Part shown: positions 34,668 through 42,476 of the stretch, in pieces
Layout of the letters: every line of letters begins with the position of its first letter
Numbering within the stretch: position 1 is the first letter of the stretch
DNA from: Candidatus Neomicrothrix sp. UBA814
Lineage (GTDB): Bacteria; Actinomycetota; Acidimicrobiia; Acidimicrobiales; Poriferisodalaceae
Direction: 5' to 3'
DNA length: 64,000 nucleotides
Assembly: GCA_002296525.1 (NCBI GenBank)
Contig: DBIA01000027.1
Coordinates: forward strand, 130,744-194,743
Notes under the pieces: generated by a model
What the model saw: the letters and a program-made list of their open reading frames with translations, nothing else
Databases searched by the model: none
Told to the model about the DNA's origin: nothing
Made by a program: the position numbers and the translations under genes

Positions 34668-35999
34668 ATGGAGGTGTTCACGATCGATCCAATCATGGGG
34701 TTAGTAGCGGTTTTTGTCTTAATTGCCCTTAATGGCATTTTCGTCGCCGGTGAGTTTTCTCTGGTTGCGGTTGATGCGGAGCGTGTCGAGGTAATGGCCG
34801 GCGAGGGTCACCGGCGAGCGCGAACGGTGAAGAAGCTTCTTAGTCGCCTCAGCTTTCATTTGGGCGGAGCTCAGCTAGGTATAACCGTTACTTCTTTGCT
34901 GCTTGGCTTCCTTGCTGAGGACACCATCGGTGAGTTCTTGGGATACTTACCAGGTTTCAACTTGACCTCCGGCCCGGCTCAAGCGGGTATAGCGATTGCA
35001 ATTGCCGCTGTAATACAGATGGTTTTCGGAGAGCTAGCACCGAAAAATATTGCGATATCTCGGCCACTGGGAACAGGACTCTGGTTGGGTCCGATCCTTA
35101 GGGTCTATGGAGTTATCTCAGCACCCGTAACGGCTACGTTCAATGGGCTTGCGAATCGGCTGCTCCGCCTATGCGGCATCGAACCTGTGGAAGAATTGCG
35201 TTCCCTGAGGTCTTTGGAAGACCTCGAACATCTAGTTAGAGCGTCCAGTGCTCGAACCATTCGCGCAGACGAAGCTCGGCTAATTACGCGAACTCTTCAA
35301 CTTTCGCGAAAAGATGCTGCGGATGCTCTGACGCCTCGAACCTCGATGGTGGGTATCGAACAATCAGGGACCATTGCTGATCTGGTCAGAATAACCAAGG
35401 ACAGTGGGTATTCGAGGTTCCCGGTCACTGGACAAGACACAGATGACATAGTGGGAATAGTCGAAGTAAGAGATGTTTTTACGCTTCCAGTGGAAGATCG
35501 AGAGCTCAGACCACTCTCGGAAATCCTGCGGCCAGCAGTAATTGTTCCCGAACACCGAGAGCTTGATGGTGTGCTGCTAGATCTTGAAGCGGCCGAAAGT
35601 CGATTAGCGGTTGTAATAGACGAGCACGGAGGCACAGCAGGACTCATTACAAGAGAGGACATCCTTGAAGAGTTAGTAGGAGATATCGCCGACGAGTACG
35701 ACGAGCCAGTCCGAACGACCAGCGAAACAAGAGATGGCCGTTACGTAGTTGATGGGCGTACCTCAAGAGGTGACATCGAAGAAATGATTGGGTTGCGTCT
35801 ACCTCGCGGTCCCTACGAAACAGTTGCTGGCTTCCTGCTTGAGCAGTTCGGATCGGTGCCCCTCGTGGGAGAACAGCTCGAATGGCAAGGCTGGAAATTC
35901 GAGATTCTGGGTAGAGAGAATCTGCGTATCGCCGAGATATCTGTAGAGCGCCCCCCTGAGTCGGAACTTTATTTTGACAGCCAAGGCGAGGAATCATGA
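34668..35999 (+). CDS. CNNM/CorC-HlyC family membrane protein with CBS and C-terminal domains
   Basis: A 443-residue CNNM-type protein: a DUF21 transmembrane domain with four helices (about 8-150, including NGIFVAGEFSLVAV and HLGGAQLGITVTS), a CBS pair (about 215-335) and a CorC/HlyC-type FAD-like C-terminal domain (from about 350). Such proteins are implicated in Mg or Co efflux and divalent-cation homeostasis. It is complete, and its stop overlaps the start of a second CNNM protein (ATGA), so both are co-translated. Divergent from the ABC exporter across 49 bp. Confidence 0.88.
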   Translation: MEVFTIDPIMGLVAVFVLIALNGIFVAGEFSLVAVDAERVEVMAGEGHRRARTVKKLLSRLSFHLGGAQLGITVTSLLLGFLAEDTIGEFLGYLPGFNLTSGPAQAGIAIAIAAVIQMVFGELAPKNIAISRPLGTGLWLGPILRVYGVISAPVTATFNGLANRLLRLCGIEPVEELRSLRSLEDLEHLVRASSARTIRADEARLITRTLQLSRKDAADALTPRTSMVGIEQSGTIADLVRITKDSGYSRFPVTGQDTDDIVGIVEVRDVFTLPVEDRELRPLSEILRPAVIVPEHRELDGVLLDLEAAESRLAVVIDEHGGTAGLITREDILEELVGDIADEYDEPVRTTSETRDGRYVVDGRTSRGDIEEMIGLRLPRGPYETVAGFLLEQFGSVPLVGEQLEWQGWKFEILGRENLRIAEISVERPPESELYFDSQGEES

Positions 36000-37021
36000 C
36001 GGCGTTAGCAATCGCGGTCGGCGCCTTGTTGGTTCTTCTCAACGGAGCATTTGTGGCGCTTGAATTCGGCCTACTAGGCGCAATGAAATCGGCCATTGAC
36101 TCCCAGGTAGCTACAGGGAGCAAGTCGGCCAAAGCAGCGCAGCGCCTGCAAAGAGATGTTTTAAATGCCCTCGGAGGAGCCCAGCTTGGAATCACAGTCT
36201 GCTCACTAGTGCTGGGCCGATTAGCGGAGCCTGCCGTAGCGTCGCTTCTCGAAAAACTAATTCATCGATTCATTGACATGGATGAGACGCTCCTGCACTC
36301 AGTGAGTTTCGCTATCGCCCTCAGCTTTGTTGTCGTCATCCACATGGTGCTTGGAGAGATGGTTCCCAAAAGCCTGGCGATTACAGGACCAGAACGCACG
36401 TTGTTGCTGCTTGCGCGGCCCATGGCGGCATATCTAGTGCTTGCAGGACCAATCATTCGGGTACTTAACCACCTCGTTAATAGCTTGTTGAAAGTCTTTC
36501 GAGTAGAACCGACTTCAGAACTCGACGATGCGACAACGAACGCCGAGCTACTGCTCATGGTCGATGAATCCCACGATCAGGGCCTGATCGACTATCAGGA
36601 GCACGCCCTGATCGAAAGTGCCCTCACATTTGGAGAAGCTGAGGTTGTCTCAGTCATGGCTCCGATGGAAGAAGTTGATGCCGTTACCGTTGATTCGTCG
36701 ATTGATGAAATTGAATCTCAGATAGTCCTGACCGGGCACACGCGGCTGGTTGTATACGGCCGGGATATGAACGATGTGAGAGGGTTCGTCCATAGCAAAG
36801 ATCTTTTGAGCATCGAAACTGAAGACAACAAACTGCAGCCTGACCTCATCCGTCCAATGTTGAGAGTCAACCGCGATGCAAAATTGCCAGACGTTCTCGA
36901 GTTGATGCGAAGGTCGCAAATTCACTTAGCGTTGGTGACGTCTCAGGGAGTTAATTCTGGAGTCGTAACTCTTGACGATGTAATGCGGGGGCTGGTGGGT
37001 CCACTTTCAAGTGAGCCATAA
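35996..37021 (+). CDS. CNNM family membrane protein lacking the C-terminal CorC/HlyC domain
   Basis: A 341-residue paralogue of the upstream gene: DUF21 helices (about 1-145, with LNGAFVALEFGLLG and GGAQLGITVCS), then a CBS pair ending at about 335. The C-terminal CorC domain of its neighbour is absent, so the pair is asymmetric and may form a hetero-oligomer. The ATG overlaps the previous stop as ATGA. A 17-bp near-perfect palindrome (36574-36590) falls in the DQGLID codons and is probably incidental. Confidence 0.87.
   Translation: MTALAIAVGALLVLLNGAFVALEFGLLGAMKSAIDSQVATGSKSAKAAQRLQRDVLNALGGAQLGITVCSLVLGRLAEPAVASLLEKLIHRFIDMDETLLHSVSFAIALSFVVVIHMVLGEMVPKSLAITGPERTLLLLARPMAAYLVLAGPIIRVLNHLVNSLLKVFRVEPTSELDDATTNAELLLMVDESHDQGLIDYQEHALIESALTFGEAEVVSVMAPMEEVDAVTVDSSIDEIESQIVLTGHTRLVVYGRDMNDVRGFVHSKDLLSIETEDNKLQPDLIRPMLRVNRDAKLPDVLELMRRSQIHLALVTSQGVNSGVVTLDDVMRGLVGPLSSEP
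36574..36590. repeat. 17-bp palindrome inside the second CNNM gene
   Basis: Two perfect 8-bp arms (36574-36581 and 36583-36590) around a single central G. It lies in coding sequence and has no obvious regulatory context. Confidence 0.5.
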
Positions 37022-37043
37022 AGCCCCCAATGCATTTTGTCCG

Positions 37044-37814
37044 TCAGGCTCCCATAGCGTGGTATCCGCCGTCCACGTGAATAATCTCCCCCGTAGTCAT
37101 TGGAAACCAGTCGGACATCAACGCCAGAGTCGTTCTTGCAACTGAATGCTGATCGTTGATGTCCCACCCCATAGGAGCTCTGCTCTCCCAAGCGTCTTCA
37201 AACTCCGCAAATCCAGGAATTGACTTGGCTGCCATCGTCCTAATGGGTCCGGCGGATATCAGGTTGACTCGAATGCCATCTGGACCCAAGCTCTTCGCAA
37301 GGTAACGCGCAGTTGACTCAAATGCTGCCTTCGCTACGCCCATCCAGTCGTAGACAGGCCACGCCACCGACGCGTCAAAAGTGAGGCCAACCACGTTGCC
37401 TTTAGCTTCGGCCAGTAGAGGGTGAAGGCCTCCGGCTAGAGCCTTAAGGCTGTAGGCGGAAATGTTCATCGCGACGCTGACGTCATCCCATTCGGCATTT
37501 AAAAAATTTCCCCCCAAACATGACTCGGGCGCAAAACCGATTGCGTGCAGAACCCCATCGACCCTGCCCCAACGACTATTTAACTCTGCAGCCACAGCCT
37601 CAATTTCGCTTTGTTCTGTGACATCAAGCGGGAGAACGTCACAGACCTCTGGAAGCTTCTTCGCGGTGCGCTCAGTTAAACGCATCGCTCTCCCAGCGCC
37701 AGTGAGTACTATCTCCGCTCCCTCCAACTGGGCCAGCTTGGCGACCTCGAAAGCTAGGGAAGCGTCAGTAAGCACTCCAGTAATTAGAAGCTTTTTTCCA
37801 TCCATCAGACCCAT
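37044..37814 (-). CDS. fabI: Enoyl-ACP reductase, InhA-type
   Basis: A 256-residue enoyl-[acyl-carrier-protein] reductase of the type II fatty-acid cycle, closest in motif pattern to mycobacterial InhA: GVLTDASLAF (13-22) for the NAD loop, and F146, Y155 and K162 in LTFDAS...VYDWMGVAK corresponding to InhA F149, Y158 and K165. It reduces the trans-2-enoyl-ACP double bond using NADH. GGAGG nine bases upstream supports the ATG at 37814. The absence of a neighbouring fabG, in contrast to mycobacteria, is notable. It converges with the CNNM gene and is divergent from npdG. Confidence 0.93.
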   Translation of the reverse strand: MGLMDGKKLLITGVLTDASLAFEVAKLAQLEGAEIVLTGAGRAMRLTERTAKKLPEVCDVLPLDVTEQSEIEAVAAELNSRWGRVDGVLHAIGFAPESCLGGNFLNAEWDDVSVAMNISAYSLKALAGGLHPLLAEAKGNVVGLTFDASVAWPVYDWMGVAKAAFESTARYLAKSLGPDGIRVNLISAGPIRTMAAKSIPGFAEFEDAWESRAPMGWDINDQHSVARTTLALMSDWFPMTTGEIIHVDGGYHAMGA

Positions 37815-37885
37815 CTAGATCGTCCTCCGTTTGGTTTCAGCGGCACAATCATTCAGTGCCGTTGCAGTAACTAGCGTAATGAAGT

Positions 37886-37915
37886 CACCGTACCGTGCTA
37901 TTGGACAGTACGGTG
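37886..37915 (+). promoter_or_regulatory. Inverted repeat overlapping the npdG ribosome binding site
   Basis: Two perfect 8-bp arms (37886-37893, 37908-37915) with a 14-base loop. Outer AAGT and ACTT bases can extend pairing past a small bulge. The right arm contains the GGTGG Shine-Dalgarno candidate, seven bases before the npdG ATG (37923). It may be an operator or a translational hairpin. Confidence 0.5.
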
Positions 37916-37922
37916 GCACTTC

Positions 37923-38576
37923 ATGCGGATAGGCATAGTTGGCGGAACAGGACCTGCGGGCTCAGCGTTAGCGGCCCGGTTAGCTGATGTGGGCTACGAA
38001 ATTATTTTGGGGTCCCGATCCAAATATCGATCCATGGAAGTTGTTGACAGCATTATCGACCGATGGCCCGACCGCGAGTTAGCAATAACTCCATCAGACA
38101 ACATAGGTGCCGCCGAGTGCGAGTTCGTCGTCATCGCCACGCCATGGGACGCTGCCGCGATAACAGCGAGAAGCGTTGAGGACTATGTGAGAGACAAAGT
38201 CGTTGTCACTATGTCCAATGCTCTAGCGCGCGTTGATGACGAGTTTGTTCCACTCATCCCGCCAAGAGGCTCAGTTGCAGCTTCGGTGCAAGCTTCCCTG
38301 CCTGACTCAAGAGTGGCAGCGACTCTGCAACACGTCCCAGCTCAAGAACTAGGTGATCTCAACGAGCCGCTTGATAGCGACATTCTGATATGTAGCGACA
38401 ACCGCGAGGCAACCGACCTTGTCGCGGAGGTAGTCGGGAAAATACCGGGAACCAGAGCGCTGGATTGCGGAAACTTGTCTAACGCAACCGCGATCGAGGC
38501 GTTCACTGCCGTTCTTCTTCAACTGAACACGCGTTATCGAACACGGGTCGCTTTGAAACTAGTAGGTCTCGAATGA
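37923..38576 (+). CDS. npdG: NADPH-dependent F420 reductase
   Basis: A 217-residue Rossmann enzyme of the F420:NADP+ oxidoreductase family: RIGIVGGTGPAGSALA (2-17) binds NADP, GSRSKYRSME follows (about 35-44) for the 2'-phosphate, and TPWDAAA and MSNALAR are family blocks. It moves hydride between NADPH and the deazaflavin F420, so the organism should make or import F420. Length is normal. The ATG at 37923 is preceded by a hairpin covering the ribosome binding site. It is followed by the HIT hydrolase 34 bp downstream on the same strand. Confidence 0.92.
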   Translation: MRIGIVGGTGPAGSALAARLADVGYEIILGSRSKYRSMEVVDSIIDRWPDRELAITPSDNIGAAECEFVVIATPWDAAAITARSVEDYVRDKVVVTMSNALARVDDEFVPLIPPRGSVAASVQASLPDSRVAATLQHVPAQELGDLNEPLDSDILICSDNREATDLVAEVVGKIPGTRALDCGNLSNATAIEAFTAVLLQLNTRYRTRVALKLVGLE

Positions 38577-38610
38577 ATCACGTAGCGCGCGCAGCGGTAA
38601 AGATGTCTCT

Positions 38611-39117
38611 ATGGACGGTCTAGATCGAATATGGGCTACTTGGCGGCGTGAATACGTAAGTGGTGAAACAGGGGAAATCGCTAGAGCCTCAGAGGGAAAG
38701 TGTGTGCTGTGCGCTGTCCTCGACTTACGGAAGAGCAAACCAGAACTGCTGGTTCATTGCGGGGAACAAGCTGGGGTGATCCTAAACGCCTACCCCTACA
38801 ACACGGGCCATGTGATGGTGCTCCCATATGCCCACGCTGCCAATTTTGGAGACCTTGATGGTGACTGCAGGCAGGAACTCTTTGATTTGGTTTCAAGGTC
38901 CATTTCGGCAATTGAAAAGTCCTACGTGCCCGACGGAATAAATATGGGTGCGAACTTGGGTCAAGGAGCAGGGGCCGGAATTCCAGATCATCTTCATGTT
39001 CACGTGTTACCGCGATGGGATGGTGACACGAATTTCATGACCACAGTCTCAGGCACGCGCGTACTCCCGGAGTCGTTGGAGTCGACTCTCGAACGTCTGA
39101 GAGATGCTTTTGAGTGA
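38611..39117 (+). CDS. HIT-family hydrolase/AP4A phosphorylase-like
   Basis: A 168-residue histidine-triad protein. The active-site motif is HLHVHVLPRW (H127, H129, H131). C31 and C34 in GKCVLC, with H75, form the zinc site seen in mycobacterial AP4A phosphorylase (Rv2613c-type). The INMGANLGQGAGAGIPDHLH block is conserved. It should split dinucleoside polyphosphates or related NMP-linked substrates. The HIT - pgsA-type - PatA - PimA order is the actinobacterial arrangement. The start at 38611 is preceded by a TAAAGA-like sequence but no clear Shine-Dalgarno. Confidence 0.92.
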   Translation: MDGLDRIWATWRREYVSGETGEIARASEGKCVLCAVLDLRKSKPELLVHCGEQAGVILNAYPYNTGHVMVLPYAHAANFGDLDGDCRQELFDLVSRSISAIEKSYVPDGINMGANLGQGAGAGIPDHLHVHVLPRWDGDTNFMTTVSGTRVLPESLESTLERLRDAFE

Positions 39118-39143
39118 AGCCGTGAGAAATGCCCAATGGCAGG

Positions 39144-39149
39144 TAGCGT
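39144..39149 (+). promoter_or_regulatory. -10 hexamer, leaderless type
   Basis: TAGCGT seven bases before the GTG at 39157. Confidence 0.5.
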
Positions 39150-39156
39150 GATTTAG

Positions 39157-39681
39157 GTGGACGACGACGAAGTGCGCGATCAGCTTCCTGAAGATCTTGA
39201 TCGAGGATTTGTCGGGGTGTACCAGTTTCCGGATAATAAACGTCGGAAAGTCACCGGGCTGATTTATCTCATCGTTGCCCTTGGTATTGGCACATGGTCA
39301 GTGTCGGTTAGTGGAGAGCCCGTGCTCGTCAATACTGGCCTTATAGCTGGCTGTGTGGCGCTCGGCTTATTCGGTCTATACAGCCTTGCTGCTGGGCGAA
39401 GTTTCGGACTAGACGAAAATGAAGCACTCGTCGCAGCAAATCGAGCAGTCGGCTTTCCGGTAGGGCATGCAAGTGCACAACTTGGTTGGAGAGGTGTGCT
39501 GAGTAGACCAACATGGAAAATGTTGGTCTACTCCGCTGAAGATCCACCAGCACACAGAGGCCTTGTCCTGGTAGACGCAGTTGATGGAACAATCGTCGAA
39601 TATTTCGTCGAAGAAAATCCAGAAGAGTGGGCCCAAAGCAGCGAACTTGAGGGTGGCGCGGAGACAAACCTCGATGCTTGA
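39157..39681 (+). CDS. Two-helix membrane protein of unknown function, upstream of pgsA-type gene
   Basis: A 174-residue protein: an acidic N terminus, two adjacent hydrophobic helices at about 32-50 and 56-78, and a soluble C-terminal domain with RPTWKMLVYSAEDPPAHRGLVLVDAVDG (about 118-145) in which a tryptophan, SAE and DAVDG steps are prominent. It is often found next to phosphatidylinositol genes in this phylum by position, though I do not know a function. A TAGCGT box seven bases upstream supports the GTG start. A perfect 14-bp inverted repeat lies in its coding sequence (39501-39533). Its end overlaps the next gene by 8 bp, so translation is coupled. Confidence 0.8.
   Translation: MDDDEVRDQLPEDLDRGFVGVYQFPDNKRRKVTGLIYLIVALGIGTWSVSVSGEPVLVNTGLIAGCVALGLFGLYSLAAGRSFGLDENEALVAANRAVGFPVGHASAQLGWRGVLSRPTWKMLVYSAEDPPAHRGLVLVDAVDGTIVEYFVEENPEEWAQSSELEGGAETNLDA
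39501..39533. repeat. Perfect 14-bp inverted repeat with 5-base loop inside a coding sequence
   Basis: Arms 39501-39514 and 39520-39533 are exact reverse complements around a GGAAA loop. It has no T-run, so it is not a standard terminator. It falls about 140 bases before the CDP-alcohol phosphatidyltransferase start. Confidence 0.9.
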
Positions 39682-40282
39682 CGGAAACTTTCGCAACGGA
39701 GTTGATCGCTTCGTGCGACCAGTTGGACGTTTCCTAGTTCGACTTGGAGTCAGCGCGAACTTTCTCACATGTGTTGGTCTTGGGATGTCAGTAGCTGCAT
39801 GCCTTCTGATTGGGAATAGCCAACTCCAGTTGGGACTGATCTTCCTAATCTTGACTGCCGTGCCCGATTTGTTAGACGGCGCGGTCGCCGTGGCGGCAGG
39901 CACTACTTCAAAACGTGGTGCCTTTTTTGACTCAACCGCCGATCGAGTAACTGACGGGCTCTTGTTGTGCGGTGTTGCCTGGCACTTGGCAGACACCAAA
40001 GGGGGAACCATCATGATGCTGCCGATGGCCGTGCTCGCGACTGCCTCCCTGATCAGCTACGAAAGAGCCAAGGCCGAACTGTTGGGCTACGAAGCCAAGG
40101 GCGGCCTAATGGAGCGAGCCGAACGGATGGTTGTCCTTGGATTTGGTCTGTGTTTCGAAGTGCTATTGATTCCCGTGCTTTGGATCATGCTGGCTCTGAC
40201 ATCTGCGACAGCACTCCAAAGGTTTTTCAAGGTTTGGCGACAAGCCAGCAAAGACATTTCCAGTTCCAGTAATCAAAGTTGA
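39674..40282 (+). CDS. CDP-alcohol phosphatidyltransferase, phosphatidylinositol-phosphate synthase-like
   Basis: A 202-residue membrane enzyme with six helices. The metal and CDP motif is D65-x2-D68-G69-x2-A72-V73-x8-G82-x3-D86-x3-D90: all four aspartates are kept but the usual arginine of the AR pair is valine (V73). It should transfer a phosphatidyl group from CDP-diacylglycerol to inositol phosphate or glycerol phosphate; the PatA/PimA neighbours favour the inositol lipid. The frame opens from 39581, but the ATG at 39674 is two residues before the conserved DGNFRNGVDR start and overlaps the upstream stop by 8 bp. Its stop overlaps the next TTG start. Confidence 0.87.
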   Translation: MLDGNFRNGVDRFVRPVGRFLVRLGVSANFLTCVGLGMSVAACLLIGNSQLQLGLIFLILTAVPDLLDGAVAVAAGTTSKRGAFFDSTADRVTDGLLLCGVAWHLADTKGGTIMMLPMAVLATASLISYERAKAELLGYEAKGGLMERAERMVVLGFGLCFEVLLIPVLWIMLALTSATALQRFFKVWRQASKDISSSSNQS

Positions 40283-41175
40283 CAGTCTTGTCGGGACGAG
40301 TGACCACAACGCTCTATCGAATTGGAGCCTGGGGTGCTCGACGTCTGCCTAAATCCGTCGCTGGGGCGCTGCCTGCTGTGCTTGCAGGCCCTCTTTGTTT
40401 GCTGCTGAGAAGTAAGCGATCAATAGTCAAGCGACATATGGCAAGGTGCTTGGATGTTGACGCGGACCACAAGTCTGTGCGAGCTGCGACAAGGAACGCC
40501 TTCGCCTCCTACATTCGGTATTGGATCGAATCCTTCCGGCTTCCTTCCAGAAGCAGCTCCCAGCTGGTCGAAGGTATAGATGTCCCTGACTACCACTTTG
40601 TTGAAGAAGCATTAGAAAGAGGCAAAGGAGTAATCCTGGCCTTACCCCACCTGGGTGGCTGGGAATGGGCTGGATTCTGGATGGCAACCGTCAACAAGTT
40701 GCCAATCACAGTTGTGGTAGAGCCCATCAATCCTGACCGGCTTTTTCGATGGTTTGTGAGCTTTCGCGAGAAGCTAGGTATGAAGGTCGTGCCCTTAAGT
40801 GCCTCGGCAGGGGCAGAGATCGCTGCGGCCTTGAAGAGAAACGAGATCGTGTGCCTTCTCTGCGACCGGCATATCTCCGGCGGGGGCAGCGAGGTCAATT
40901 TCATGGGCGAGATAACGACATTGCCCGCAGGGCCGGCATTGCTCGCGTTACGCACAGGGGCGACAGTTTTACCTACGGCGGTCTATTTCGAACCACAAGG
41001 CAAACATCTCGGCATGGTGAGGCCCCCAATAGAAACTTCCAGAGTTGGAACGGTCAAAGAAGACGTGCATCGCATAACTCAACTGATTGCTGAGGAGCTT
41101 GAGCTGTTGATACGCCGCGACCCTGAGCAATGGCACTTATTTCAACCCAATTGGCCCAGTGACTTATCGGAATAA
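40279..41175 (+). CDS. Lysophospholipid acyltransferase, phosphatidylinositol mannoside acyltransferase (PatA)-like
   Basis: A 298-residue acyltransferase of the LpxL/HtrB/PatA superfamily. The HxxxxE catalytic pair is H124 and E129 (ALPHLGGWEWAG). Further blocks are VVEPINPDRLFRWFVSFRE and GPALLALRTGA. In mycobacteria PatA acylates the mannose of PIM1/PIM2; the position between pgsA-type and PimA genes argues for the same role here. The TTG start overlaps the previous stop as TTGA, so the two are coupled. An N-terminal amphipathic/hydrophobic stretch suggests membrane association. Confidence 0.9.
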   Translation: MTVLSGRVTTTLYRIGAWGARRLPKSVAGALPAVLAGPLCLLLRSKRSIVKRHMARCLDVDADHKSVRAATRNAFASYIRYWIESFRLPSRSSSQLVEGIDVPDYHFVEEALERGKGVILALPHLGGWEWAGFWMATVNKLPITVVVEPINPDRLFRWFVSFREKLGMKVVPLSASAGAEIAAALKRNEIVCLLCDRHISGGGSEVNFMGEITTLPAGPALLALRTGATVLPTAVYFEPQGKHLGMVRPPIETSRVGTVKEDVHRITQLIAEELELLIRRDPEQWHLFQPNWPSDLSE

Positions 41176-41222
41176 AAATAACCGCGAATCAAATTGCCCT
41201 ATGGACTGAAGGGAACTTCGCG

Positions 41223-41228
41223 TAGCTT
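41223..41228 (+). promoter_or_regulatory. -10 hexamer, leaderless type
   Basis: TAGCTT eight bases before the GTG at 41237. Confidence 0.4.
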
Positions 41229-41236
41229 TATCTGAT

Positions 41237-42370
41237 GTGCGGATAGGAATCGTGTCGCCCTACAGTCTCAGCAGCCCTGGAGGTGTGCAGAGTCAAGTTC
41301 TTGCGTTAGCAAGAGCTCTCAACAGGCTTGGTCACAAAGTTCGAGTGCTTGGACCATGCGATGGAGCGCCTCCAGAGACCGGTGTAACTCCATTAGGCGC
41401 CAGCATTCCGACGTTTGCTAATGGTTCCATAGCTCCGATTGCACCCGACTTAGCTTGCACCTTGAGAACCATAAGGGCCTTCCGCGACGAAGAATTTGAT
41501 GTCGTTCATATACATGAGCCCATCTGTCCCGGACCGTGCCAAACGGCGCTGTTCCTCCGAAGCGCCCCAATAGTAGGTACCTGGCACGCAGCGGGAGGCA
41601 GCAAGGCCTACATGACCCCCGGTGTTCGGTGGCTGGCAACAAGAATGAACATCCGAACAGCGGTTTCCCAAGATGCCAAAGAGATGGCATTCGAAGCACT
41701 CGGCGGGGACTACGAGGTGGTCTTCAATGGGGTCGAAATAGACAAATTTCGGAACGCCGAAGCCGCTCCGTCCGAAGGCGCAACAATTGCATACGTTGGC
41801 AGGCATGAGCCTCGTAAAGGTTTGGAGACATTACTGAAGTCAGTGGAATCTTTACCTGCAAACGTGACCGTGTGGATTATGTCTGATGGCCCTCAAACCG
41901 ACGAATTACAGACCAAATACAGAGGTGAGGACCGGCTACGTTGGCTCGGCCCAGTCAGTGATGAAGAGAAGATAAGCCGCATTAAGGGAGCTGACGTATT
42001 GTGCGTTCCCTCGCTTCGTGGAGAGAGTTTTGGAATAGTGCTGCTTGAGGCTATGGCGGCGGGCACTCCAGTGGTTGCGAGCGACTTGCCGGGTTACCGA
42101 AACGTTGCCGTAAATGGGGATGAGGCTTTTCTCGTCCCTCCTGGGGAAGCGGGAATGTTGGCAAAGGCATTAACTAAAGTGCTTACAGATCAGGCATTGA
42201 CGCAAGGGCTTATTGAAGCCGGAACCAAACGAGTAGCGGAGTTCGCAATGGAGCGACTCGCTGGGGTATATATCGAGATCTACGAGCGGGCGATAGCGAT
42301 CGAAAAAGCAGATCCCGAACGAGGGGGTTGGCGCGGTGAGTTAAGTCGAATGGGCTGGCCGTTTAGATAA
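41237..42370 (+). CDS. pimA: Glycosyltransferase family 4, phosphatidylinositol alpha-mannosyltransferase (PimA)
   Basis: A 377-residue GT-B glycosyltransferase. The N-terminal SPGGVQSQV acceptor loop (about 13-21), HIHEPICPG, GTWHA, the mid-protein GRHEPRKGL hinge and RGESFGIVLLEAMAAGTPVVASDL (donor site) fit PimA. It transfers mannose from GDP-mannose to phosphatidylinositol at the inner membrane face. The GTG at 41237 is the first start of the family-typical MRIGIVSPYS sequence. It closes the phosphatidylinositol mannoside block. Confidence 0.92.
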   Translation: MRIGIVSPYSLSSPGGVQSQVLALARALNRLGHKVRVLGPCDGAPPETGVTPLGASIPTFANGSIAPIAPDLACTLRTIRAFRDEEFDVVHIHEPICPGPCQTALFLRSAPIVGTWHAAGGSKAYMTPGVRWLATRMNIRTAVSQDAKEMAFEALGGDYEVVFNGVEIDKFRNAEAAPSEGATIAYVGRHEPRKGLETLLKSVESLPANVTVWIMSDGPQTDELQTKYRGEDRLRWLGPVSDEEKISRIKGADVLCVPSLRGESFGIVLLEAMAAGTPVVASDLPGYRNVAVNGDEAFLVPPGEAGMLAKALTKVLTDQALTQGLIEAGTKRVAEFAMERLAGVYIEIYERAIAIEKADPERGGWRGELSRMGWPFR

Positions 42371-42411
42371 CGGTACGAACCTGACCAGACTCTCTGCTTT
42401 GTGAACAGCGC

Positions 42412-42427
42412 CGGCGGATTGCCGCCG
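42412..42427. repeat. 6-bp stem, 4-base loop hairpin after pimA
   Basis: A perfect 6-bp stem (42412-42417, 42422-42427) with an ATTG loop, between the pimA stop and the M48-like gene. No T-run follows, so it is not a clear intrinsic terminator. A TACAAT -10-like hexamer directly abuts it (42428-42433). Confidence 0.45.
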
Positions 42428-42433
42428 TACAAT
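42428..42433 (+). promoter_or_regulatory. Candidate -10 for the M48-like gene
   Basis: TACAAT with an expected leader of roughly 38 nt before the ATG at 42477, which has a GGAG upstream. No -35 is visible; it is weakly supported. Confidence 0.3.
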
Positions 42434-42476
42434 ACTCAGCGGAGTTGCCAGGACACAACGGAGACATGGAACCCAA

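Noticed and set aside
41180..41222. Long-loop dyad (CGCGAA ... TTCGCG) before pimA
   Set aside because: The arms are 6 bp with a loop of nearly 30 bases, so pairing is weak and unsupported.
42412..42427. Hairpin after pimA as a rho-independent terminator
   Set aside because: The stem is only 6 bp and no run of Ts follows on either strand.
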